Of a DNA stretch of 64,000 nucleotides, positions 20,627-32,600 are shown piece after piece (the first letter of the stretch is position 1; the number at the start of each line of letters is the position of its first letter). Made by a program: the position numbers and the translations under genes. Origin of the DNA: Lycocorax pyrrhopterus obiensis. Taxonomy: Eukaryota; Chordata; Aves; Passeriformes; Paradisaeidae. Below the pieces are notes generated by a model. That model was given only the letters and a program-made list of their open reading frames with translations, was not told the origin of the DNA and did not search any database. The DNA lies in contig JACSVZ010000037.1 in assembly GCA_014706295.1 (NCBI GenBank), forward strand, positions 3,410,001 to 3,474,000. The letters run 5' to 3'.

Positions 20627-23600
20627 CTGAGGGGAGAGGAAAAAGAAAACACTGATTTAGGGGAAAAGATGGCTCTGAAAGCACCTGAAAGCACTTGAGA
20701 TCTGCTTCACTTCCCCCTGGCTCCCGCCCCACTGGCAAGGACAGGGACAAAACCAGCAGCTGCCTCTGCAGGCCGAGCTCAGAGCTGAACTCCAGCTCCC
20801 TGCACTGCTCTTTGTTCCTTCCCTTTCCCTTCTGGCTTCCTCCATCCCACCTGGATGTCTGGGGAAGCTCTGAGGGTGGTGAAAGGTCCTTTGTGTCTGC
20901 ATTTCCTGGGCTCTGGATGAACCACAGGCAGCTCAATCCTTGCAGTTCCAACTCCTGCGGTCCCTGTCAGGGATGCCCAACTTCCATTTGCTGTTCCTGC
21001 AAATCTGCCCCACTTTTTTTAGGCTAAAAAACTCAAATGGTTCATCATGGAAAGGTTTGGGTTAGGAGGGACCTTAAATCCCATCTCATTCCACCCCTGC
21101 CATGGGCAGGGACAGTTCCACTATCCCAGACTGCTCCAAGCCCTGTCCAACCCGGCCTTGGGCACTTCCAGATCAGCTGCTGTTAAATTAAGAGAATTTT
21201 TACATTCATATAAACAAAAGGATGCTCTGCTCTGCCCTCCAGCCTCCTAAATTCCGTGGGAGAAGTGAGGGAACAGAACTGGAGCTGCAGATCCCACGGG
21301 AGATTTGGCTTCTAGGCACGGCCTGGGACAGGCCAAGAATTTGAAGCATCATTCAAAGTCATTAACAAGAAAATTCCCTCTCATTAACCTGCAAGGAAGA
21401 GGGGAAAATTCCCTGTTTTTCCACAACAACGGCTGCAAACACCTCTCCAATCCCTCACCTTCACTGTGATCTCCACTGGGTGATTCGGAAGGTCCCTCCC
21501 AGCTCTCTGTGGGTGCCAGCACAGCTCGGGGCTGTCGCTGCTCCCTGGGATCTGATTCCCACAAAAGCCATTCCCTGCTTTCACCCACCTGCCTGCCTGT
21601 ACTCCACGGACTTCAGGAAGAGCCCCGAGGCCGGGGCCATGGCGTGAGGGGGGAAAGCCCGGGCATCCTTCGCCTCCAGCAGCTCCTGGATGTCCTGAGG
21701 GACCAACTTCCCCTGGCCCACGGCAACCAGAGCCCCGACCATCCTCCGGACCTGGGGAAACCACAGGACACGGTCTGGGAGCTGCCCTTGGAATATCGAG
21801 GAGGAAATTCTGTTTTGAATCAGCAGAAAATCAGCCCTGACCCTCGTTTTAGGTCTGAAGCGCCCCAGTCACAGCCTGGACTCGCCCGTCACAGTCCTGG
21901 CTGCACCTGGTGAGTCTTTCCTTTAATTATTCCCTCCCTACAACTGAAGACACTCACAAGGTCTGTAAATCACCTCCAGCTGCTCTGAACTGCCTTGGAG
22001 CAAGTGCTGTCCTCACCTGTGGGAAGGAGCTGAGCTCAGGGCGGGTTTTGTTTCAGAAACAGCAGCACCGAGGCAGCTCCCGCGCTCCCTGCAGGCTCCT
22101 CACACAGCAGCAGTGCTGATTTCAGCTGGGGACTGTGTGGGAGCTTGGCTTTGTTTGGCTTTTCTCTCAGAAAGCCAAAAAAGAGGGGAAAAAAATATCC
22201 CCCAAGAAGGGCAGCCCACCAGCAATCTGGGATTTCACAATTTCACAGCCCTCTGCTGTCCCAGCCTCCCCTCCCGCCCTCCACACGCAGCAATTCCAGG
22301 CCTGCTGGGTGGGCAGAGCTCTCACACTCAGTGCTCACCTCCTGCACAAACACCTCTCACTGCTCAGCATCCTCCTGCCTAAAAAAAAATCCCTCCTGGA
22401 TCCTCAGGAGCTGCAGCCTGAGGGCTGGGACTGGGGGCTGCCAGTGCCACCTGCACCCCAAATGTGGTTCTTTGTCTCTAATTCTCCATTTCCAGCTCTC
22501 CATCCCCAATTCTCCACCTCCAATTCCCCATTTCCAACTCTCCCCCTCTAATTCTCCACCCCAATTCCCCATTTCCAACTCTCCACCCCAATTCTCCATC
22601 CCCAATTCTCCCTTCCCAATTCATTTCCAATTCTCCATTTCCCATTTTCCACCCCCAACTCTCCATCCCCAATTCTCCCTTCCCAATTCATTTCCAATTC
22701 TCCATTTCCCATTTTCCACCCCCAACTCTCCATCCCCAATTCATTTCCAATTCTCCATTTCCCATTTTCCACCCCCAACTCTCCATCCCCAATTCTCCAT
22801 CCCCAATTCATTTCCAATTCTCCATTTCCCATTTTCCACCCCCAACTCTCCATCCCCAGTTCTCCATCCCCAATTAATTTCCAATTCTCCATTTCCCATT
22901 TTCCACCCCCAGCTCTCCCTGTGTGGTGACCACATCCATCCCTCACTTGGACTAAACAAAACATTCATTCCACTCATGACCTTTCCAAACTCTCCAAAAT
23001 CCTCAACTGCAGTGCTGGAATGAATCCCTGGGCTGAGTTTGTGACCCTTTAACATTTAAAAAAGAATAAACCAAAGCCCACTGAGCAACCTGGTCGTGTT
23101 TATCACTTATAAAGATCCAACAATCCACGGTGTTTTTATCCAGAGGGAAATTCTGGGATCTTGGAGTGCCCAGAGGGCTCAGAGCAGCTCAAATCCTCCT
23201 CCTCTGTTATTTTATCCACCCTCACTAGAGGTCATTGCATGCCACAACTTCAGCTTTGGTGCCTCCACACGGGGAATTAGCCAGGAAAAAGCAGATTAAT
23301 GGCACTCATCCCAACTATCCACGGGCTTGGTGCCTCCCCACTTCAGCAAAAAATAGCCACACTCATCTTTTGGGGTGGTTTCACCTTTTTCCTCCAGTAA
23401 AAACCCCCAGGCTGAGTTTGGGATGGATGAGGTTGAGGTGTCCAAATCCCACTCCTACCCCAGGGTCCCCTGTGAGGCACCCGAGGTGAGGACCGGGGGT
23501 ACCCGGTCCCTCTGCAGTGTCACTAATTAACATTTCCCTTCTAATTTTTCCCTTTTCATGCTCTAAACGGTTCCCAGCAAGATTTTCTTGTCACCAAATC

Positions 23601-26600
23601 CCTGCCCATCCATCCCTCCTCAGATTTGCTCTCCTTCCCTTGCTCCCCCTGCCAGAGCCTTGCTCGGCACGGGATAAAAACCCACAAATTTGGGTTGTCA
23701 AAACATCAAAACAGAATTAAAAAACAGCTGCTTGCTGTTCCCACAAAACACCTCCTTCTCCCCCAAAAAAACCCCCAAACCCTCTCCTGCCTTTCCCTGC
23801 TCCAAGGCCAGCAGAGCTGGGAATGATTCCTCAGTTTGGGAAGAGCCAAGGGCACAGCAAACCCCCCCAAGAATTATTCCCAAGGGAATCCAGGGCAGAG
23901 TTTTGTGGCTGAGGGGAGAATTCCTGCAGTTTGTGCAGCACGGCTGGATCAACCCTTCCCAAAAAAAAAGCCCGGAAGAGAAATTCCAGGCAGCTTTTCC
24001 TGGGCCCAGAGCCACTGAGCAGAGCAAGAACACTAAAAAGAAGTTTTACCCCTGCAAAGGACGGAGATTGTGGAAAACAAAACTTTTTCCATCCTCCCAC
24101 ACGATTTTGTGAGGGTTTTAGACACAAATTTAGGAGATTTTTGGGTTTAATGGATCAAATGAAGGGCCCAGGTCCTCATCCCTCTAATTCCTGTGAGTGT
24201 CAGCTGGAACATTGCTAAAATAATCAGAATTTAGAGTGGCAGCACCAAAATTTGGGTCTGGCAGCAGCTCCAGGCAGTACCTGTCGGTAAAGGAAGGCTT
24301 TGCTCTTGAACTTCACCTCCCAGAACTCCAGTCTCCTACAAAAAAAAAAAAAAAGCCAAAAAAAAGGCATTTAAATCAAATTTCAAGTGGTTCTTTTACC
24401 CACAAGTCACAGGTGGATGTGAGTAATTAACCTGCACTGCCCTAATTAAGCTGAAACACCTGGGACACCTGAGAGCTCCTTTTCTGGGACACAGTTTCTT
24501 CCTACACGTGAAAAAATACCTGATATTCACATGAAATAGATTAAAAAACCCCACACAAATCGAGGTATCACACATCAGAGAGGTCCAAACAGCCCAGGAG
24601 TGAGCAGTGCCTGCATCCCAAAATTCCATCCTGCTTTAAAATTCACTTTTATTAAAGGGAACAACAAGAGACACACTGAAAAATCAGTGTAGGGAGCTGG
24701 TTTTTCCCAGATTTGCAGATAAATCCCTGATTTTGGACATCCCTGGTGTGAATGTTGGCAGCTCCTGCCCCCAGATCCCACTTTGTGCCAGGAAATGAGG
24801 AGTTTCCATCACCTCCATCCCATCAAATGCCCCACACGCCGTGGCTCAGCTCAGAGCTGGTGCTTGGATAAAAAGACATCTTTTTCCCAAAAAGGGCCAA
24901 ATTCCCCCTCTCTCCACCTCCTTTATCCCAGATTTTCCTGCCCCTGTTGCCTTAAAATATATTAAGCTACAAAAGAAAGGCCAAAATCCTTAGGAAAAAT
25001 ATCCTGTAGGCTTTGAAAGAGAACAAAACCCTTTTTTTACCAAGTGGGAAATTTCATTTTTCCTGTCAATCTCACGGATTAAAAAAATCCCAGCTGTGGT
25101 TTTTTTTTCCCAGCTGGCAGCAGAACCCAGCACCTTGCAGGGAATAAAAGATGTCCTGCCCCAAGCCAGGTGACAGAGTGGGCACATCCTGAGCATTCCA
25201 AAGCGTTTTTTGGGACTCTCCACTCCACTTCCAGCGTTGCTCAGCAACTGGGGTTGATGGGAGGAATGGTTTTCACATCTCACAGTGGCCAATTCAGAAA
25301 GGAAGGGAAGAGCTGGGAAGAAAAGCTGCTTTATGTGACAAAACTGTGGTTTGTCCTTCTGTGATTCCTCCTCTGGGACAGAAAATAAACCTCCTTAGAC
25401 TAGGCTGGAGAAAAAAAAAATGTTTAAAATTCTATTTATGAGCTTTTCCCACTGTCCCCAACCCTTTAGGAACTGTTCATTCTCCTCCTGCAGTGAAAAA
25501 AAATCAAAGTGTTTGATAAAAATCAAAGTACTTGAGGGATTTTTGCTGGTTTTATTTGCAAAATGGGCAAATAAACCCTGAGCCCCCACAAGTGCAAATG
25601 GGAAATTTGTACAGATTAAAAGGAACCAGGACACTGGAATTAAAAAAAACCCTGAATAAACAAAGGAACAAAAGAGCCCTCACAACATTTAAATCTGACA
25701 CAAAGCCCCAAACCCCACAATTTTTTCCCTTTTAAATCAGAAAAACTCAGGATTGTGGTTATTACTGAAATATTCTAAGAGAGTTAAATGCCATCCCCTT
25801 CAGCCTAAACATTCATTAAGTGAATTTATATCAATATATTATAAAAATGACTCACTATAAAACACAGGTTTGGCTTCATGTGTCACCAAAACCAAAAATA
25901 TCCCAGCAGGAAGGAGCTTGGTGGGTTTATTCCCATTTTTTTTTTTTTTTAGGGTTGCTTCCTCTCTCTGAGCTGTTCCTGGCCTCGTGTGGGATGGGTT
26001 TGTGCAGCAAGTTATGCAAAGAATGGCAATTTCCCCCATTTTCCATTAAAATTGAGGAATTAAAATGTGTTTTAAATCTCAGGGGAGCCAACTGGGCTGG
26101 ATTTGAAGGTCCAAAGGGGCTCCCAGGGCATCTCCACAAGGAGATTTCCAGGGGAGCTCAGGGCTCTGCCACTTCCTGAAGGACAAAAAAAAAATCCTGT
26201 GGATGAGGAATTTCACTGCCCCTCGTGTCCCTTTTCCCATGGGAATGGTGGTTTTTAGCTCCAAGAAACAGGGAAACGTTTCCAGCTGCCCATTCCCACC
26301 TGGGATTACTAAAACGACCTAAATCACTTCTGTGTTTTGGCACCAACACGAGCAGGAAAAGCAGGAATTGGAAAAGATGGAAGGAGCTGGGAGGAACTGG
26401 AAGACCAGGAGAACTCGGGGCACACAGATCTCTGTGTTTTTCCAAATCCCGTCCAGTTTTGAGCTGAAAAATGGCAAAACTGGGGAAAGGAGCGGTGTTT
26501 GCAAACCACTTTTGAGGTTTGAGGTTTTGGAGCGTGGCTCTTGCTGTTCCAGCTCACAAATGTCCAAATTTAATAGAGGATCCTTGGGGAAACTCCCCCC

Positions 26601-29600
26601 GAAAAAGGTTTTTTTTTCCCAATTAAAAAGCACAAAAACGCAGTTTGAGACAGGTTTGCTTTCAAGCTGAGACACAACAGAGAGAGAGAAGGCAGCAGGA
26701 AAGCAAAAATCATGTTCAGGTGATAAATATCCATGATCTTTCTGGGAAAAAACTCCCCTTTCTGCTTAATTCAGCCACTTAATTTCAATACTTGCAAGAC
26801 CTGGCCCTGAAAGAACCGGATCCTCAGCTCTCTTTTGTTTATGTAAGGACTGAGGAATATTGGATTTCCCTTCACCAGCATCCCCTGGGAAGGCAGTGGG
26901 AGTTACTGGTGTGAACTGGGTGGGACCTGCAGCACTGACCCAGGCCTTGCCTGGGTGTTTTTCCCTCTATTCCCAACTTTTAGGCAGAGGAGGGAAAAAA
27001 ACCAAACCCCAATCCTTTGGCAGAGGTGGTTTTTAGCCACCAAAATGAGTGTAAATGCTGCAAAAACACCTCACAGGAACTGCTCCCTGCCAAATTCCAC
27101 ACTCCAGCTTGTCACATCCGCCTTTTCCACGTCCAAACAGCTGCAGCAGCTTCCCTGCCCTCATCCCTGCTCATCTTTTTTCCTTAGGATAGCGGGGAGG
27201 AGAGCGGGACAAATGTCCTGTCCAAGCCGTCCCTCAGCCGATCCCTCAGCGCGGGGCAAGCAGGAAATCACTTCCCAAAAAAAAAAACAACTCGGGAAGC
27301 AGCTTTCCAGGGCAAATCCCAGTGCTGGGCTCTCACCTGTGCTCGTAGTGGTGGGACAGGAATCCGGGAGCAGGTTGGATTTCCAGCTGGAGCAGGGTCC
27401 TGACAGGGCACTGGAACCGGCTCTCGTCGTTGAGCGAGCGGAAGGTGCTGAAGTCGTGGGTTCCCAGCAGGAATTTTGCTGCTTCCCTCATGGCCTGGAT
27501 GTCCAGGGGGCTGGAATCAAACACAGCAGGTGGGACCAGGAGGTTGGGAAGGGCTCAAACCCCAATGATTAAGCCAGGCTCAAACCTCAAGGAATTAAGC
27601 CAGGCTCAAAGCCGGCACACAAATTCCACACTGAAATGCATTTTCCAGCTTGGAATGGCCCAAACCACAAACCCAGAGGCCAAAATGACCTGAGGTCTGC
27701 AGGAATTCAAAGGCCAAGGCTCTTCCCAAACTTTTATCCTGCTGTGCTTCCCGGAACGGCCCCGCTCCAGTCACTCTGCCCCAATTCCTGGCTGCAGCAC
27801 GAGAACCGAAATGCTCCATCTGCGGCTGAGAAACTCAAAAAGATGCTGCCAGGTAAGAAAAAAAAAAATCAAGATATCAAACCTTGTGGTGGTTCTCCAA
27901 CCTTTGGATTTGCAGCAGGCAAAAAGGTGGAATCAGGAAGGAGCAGGAATGGGATGAGGGAGAGATGAAACTGGTGCAGATGCAGAAGGAAGGGCCAAGG
28001 GTAAAACTCAGGATTTCAAGTGTCCTGCAGATTTGTTCATTTGAAATATTTAGCTCTGCTCAAAATAGACTTCAGCAAAGGAATTTAGGCAGATTTACTG
28101 ATGGATTTGCTTCTTTTTTAGTGTATTTTTTGCAAATTTCTCCTCCTAAGAGAAGCCTCAGCAGGTACACCTGAGCCCTGGCTTAGGTTTTTTAGGTTTG
28201 ACCAGAAATCAAAATGTTTCTGAAGAAAACAACAAAAAAACCAACCCAAAAAAACCCCCAAAACCCCCCCAAAAAACCCCCCAAAAACAAAACAAAAAAC
28301 CAATCAAACAAAAAACAAAAAAATCATCCAAAATCAACCAAACAACAACAAAAAACCCCCAAACCTACCCCAACCTCCCCAAAAACACAAACCCAATCCC
28401 CCCCCCCACCAACACACACACACAAAAAAACCCAAAAAACCCAAGATGAGATTTTCCAGCATCATTCCATCTTTTTTTCCAAGAAAAATAATCTGAATTG
28501 CTCAGGAAAAATACTCTGATCCCTCCAGGATCAGAGCTCTCGCTGTGCCTGATCCTGATCCTCGCCCTGTCCCCAGCCCAGAGCTCTGAGTGTTGCTTGG
28601 ACACCTCCAGGGATGGGGACTCCAAACCCCTCCAGGGCAGCAATTCCCATGTTTAACAGCCCTTTCCATGGAGAAATTCCTCCTGATGTCCAACTTAATC
28701 CTCTCCTGGTGCAACTGAGGCCGTTCCCTCTCCTCCTGTCCCTGTTCCAGACCCCACCTGGGGCCGTCCCCTCCTGTCAGGGAGTTGTGCAGAGCCACCA
28801 AATCCCTCCTGCTCCCCCTTTTCTCCCCTCCCCACAGCGCTGATTCCCTAATTTTCCTCCCAGAGCGCTGCTGAGGTCTCTCCCCAGGGAGACTGACTCA
28901 CCCTCCTGCAGGAGCCCAGCACAGATCCCGCTCGAACACGGGGATTTGGGAATAGTGGGCACAGCCCAGCAGCAGCCGGTAGATGTAGGTCCTGGAGAGG
29001 GCACAGAAACGGGCGTGGAAGGTGCTGGGCACTCGCTGGGCACTGAGGATGCTGTGGGACACAGGGACAGGGTGAGAGGGACGCAGGTGCCACACTCAGA
29101 TCCAAAAGCTTTGCCGTTGTCACCACACGGGTGGGAACTGGAATGTGAAACCACGTTTAGGATTGATGGAAGATCACAGAACTGTGGAATTTTTTGGGTG
29201 AAAGGACATTAAAGATCATCCAGTGCCACCCCTGCCACGGGCAGGGACACCTTCCACTGTCCCAGGGTGCTCCAACCTGGCCTTGGGCACTTCCAGGGAT
29301 GGGGCAGCCACAGCTTCTCTGTGAAATCCATTCCAGGGCCTCCCCACCCTCCCAAGGAAGAATTCCTTCCCAGTATCCCATCTAACGCCACCCTCTGTCA
29401 GTGTGAAGCCATTCCCTGTGTCCTGTCACAGGGACATTCACTCTCTGAAGCCATTCCCTGTGTCCTGTCACCACAGTCCCTGAGGCAACATCTCTCCTGA
29501 GGGTGACCCAGCACCTTGGGACACTTCCCCCTCTGCTTTTGCAGATCCCAAACCAAGAGGGAAGGAGCTCCCAAGAACAGCCCCCTCTGTTCACCCCAAA

Positions 29601-32600
29601 AGGCAGCTCCTGCAGCACATGGAGATGGTTCAGAGATGGTCACTTCCCTCTCAGCTCCCCTCAGGACCTCCAGGACTTTGTGCAGCCAGGAAAATCCACG
29701 TGAATCCCAACATCAGCGAGGTGGGGTGTGAGTGAATCCAGCAGAATGCTCCGTGGGAACCCTCTCGTTCCACAGGGACAGTCCCAAAGGCCATTCCCTG
29801 CACACATCCATCTCCCACCGACCCCAGGCATCTCCCACCGACCCCAGGCAACGCAAGAAGGAGCTTCCCAAGCAGCTGAACTTCTCTGTTTTCTTCTACA
29901 GGCAACAGGGAGAAAGTTCCCTTGTTTCTCCAACCCAAAAACTGCCACCACACACAGCCTGGGAGCCGGAAAGGAGGGCACAGAGGCTGTCAGACAAAAC
30001 TCTCCCTGTCAAGGAAGGAAATTGAGCTTCCCTGAGTTCCTGCACCTCTCCCAAAGCGTTGTCACGCACTGGATGTGATTCTCCCTCATCCCAAAGCTCT
30101 GGTGCTCCCCATCCTGCAGGAAAAAGCCAGCAGGGAGTCCCTGCACAGAGCCACAACCCCTGCAGGTGCTGCTTCAGAGGAGACCTCTCCTTAGAAGGGA
30201 GTTTTTCTCCTGCTGTTTTGCCTTCCTGCCTTTGGAATTCAGTGAGGAGAAAGGAGCCAGGGCAGCCAAAAAAACAGGATAGATTTGGGACCACAAATGT
30301 CTTTATTTACTTTAAAAAAGGTTGGTGCTCTGGGGATTTTTGCCAGCTCAAGGGCCTCTGGCTCACAGCCCTCCCCTGGCTCAGACCACAGAGGGAAAAA
30401 ATAAAGCTGAGCCACAAAGATTTGCAATAACAAGCCTAGGAATTGCTCTGCTGCTGTAAACCATCAGGAGAAATGCAAACTCCATCCTCCAGGCCTGCAG
30501 TGGAGTTTGAAGCCAGGACCTCCAGCCTCCTCTAAACACAATAATAAAATTATTACATTTATTTCCCTCTGTCTGCATGCCTCCACAAGCACACGATCTG
30601 TCTCGAGCTTCTTCTGTTAACACTTGGGTGGTTTTTATGAAATAACCACCCTTTTAGGAAGAGTCTTTCAGAGGAGCCTATTTCTGCTCACATAATTCCT
30701 GTTGCAACTGTTCCTTTTAGCCAGGAATGTTTGTTCAGAATTTATTCCAGCAGCTGCATTTCAGGCCTTGCTGAGATCCCATTTTTAAAAAACGGGTGAA
30801 TGACGGTAAATAAAGACCTGTGGCATTTTTTACCTTTCCAACAGAGCCTGAATTTCAGAGGTCAAAGGGAAAAAAGCTCCAAGACATTTAACTGGAAATG
30901 GATTTCATGAGACAAAAATCATCCTGCCCTCTCCACTGCAAACAGAATCTAAAACCCAACTTGCAGGAGGTGGGAGGAATCCCAGCTCTGCCTTGTCACT
31001 CAGACAACTTTTATTGTGTGGTTACAAAACCAGAAACAGGAGGTGTGAGACTCCTACACTGCCAGTCCTACTTCAAGGACAGCAAAGTCCTCCTAAAATG
31101 ACTCCAGCTCTGAAATACTCCCTGATTTTTGGGGGACAGGATCCTTTCAGATGGGTTTCGCAATTTTAGGAGACAGAGCAGCGGTAGGAGAGACCGTCAG
31201 GCCACGGAGGGATTTGTGGCTCATGGCACACGCAGCCAGCCTGGAATCCTGCTTCCCTTCCAAGCTCCATCCACAACAATGTGTTCCCACAAAGATCCCT
31301 CTCTCCTTCAGCCCCTGCTTGCAACCACATCAAACTTCTGAGTTTTCTCTGCAGCATGAGCAGAGAATTCCTGCTCCTGGCACAGGGATTTTTCCAGAGG
31401 GAGGGCTGAGGACGTGCAGGCTCAGGCCCGTCACCCTCTGCTTAATGGGAAGCAGATGAAGCAATTTTGGGAAGGCTCGGCCTTGGGGAGAAGGAAAAGC
31501 TGGGCTGATAAACTCAGACTAACTGAGCAGGGCTGCATCCTGTCAGAAGGTATCGCCTCCTCAAAGATACCTGCCAGAGCTCAGAGTGAAACAGAACTTC
31601 CCCCACCTGAGATCCCACTCCTGGCTCATTCTGGAGATGCTCCCTGGCTCAGAGCTTCCACCAGCAGCAAATCTGGTTGTTCTTGGACTGCTCGGTGCAG
31701 GTATCACAAGCCTGGCTGTGATTATGGACCTGTCTCCCCACCCATCAGCACTTTCAGCTCTCCAGGACAATTTATTCCATTAAAACTTGACAACACAACT
31801 TAATTCCAGCCCTAAATTCAGGGCAGAGGGACTGAGATTCAGAGGTTGGTGACACGGGACAAACTGCTCACCGCAGTGGCACCCTCTGCCTGTAAAATCA
31901 GCTCCCAAACTGTTTTAAGGAAGGAAATCAGAACTCTGACCCAACTCCATGTCCCCTGGGACTGCTACAACATCTAGAAAGGAGTTTGGACTTCCAGGCC
32001 CTGACCTGGTTTTCAGTCTGAGCAAAATGAACAACCAAAAAACCCTGCACAAATTACAGCCAGGAGATTGTCAGGATCAAAGGGAAAAGCCAGGGTGGCC
32101 TCACGATGTCCCCAGAGCCGTCAGGGTACTGCCAAAGGAACTTTAAACATCAGGGAAAGAGGTCAGATAAAACAAGATAACCAACAGGAACTTTGTGCCT
32201 GCAGATATGAGGCTCTCACAGCGCCTTCCTGAGCTCACATTCCAGGGATTTCACTTCCTCTTCCCCCTCAGTCTCTGCTGGCTCCCCTGGTGCTTGCCTG
32301 GAGGTGAGGGAATGCAGCTGCTGCTGCACTGCAGATCCCCGGCATAAAACTGCATTTAAATAAATGCAAAGCACCACCGGCACACAGCTCCAGAAACGCT
32401 GCAGGAAAACACTGGGAAACCCCATCCCGAGGCCAGGAGAGCTGCAGGCACCGAACAATTCCCTGAGTGGGATCCCAGTCACAACATCCCTCCCACGGCA
32501 GCAAATGCCAGGCCAGCGCTGCCTCACCACACTCCGGGCCACCAGGAATTTGTGCCCTGGAGCCACCGTGCCCTCTGGACATGACACAGCAGCGTCCCTC

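Noticed and set aside
22145..23023. 292-codon frame and minus-strand Asn/Trp/Gly-rich frames
   Set aside because: Generated by the intron 6 minisatellite.
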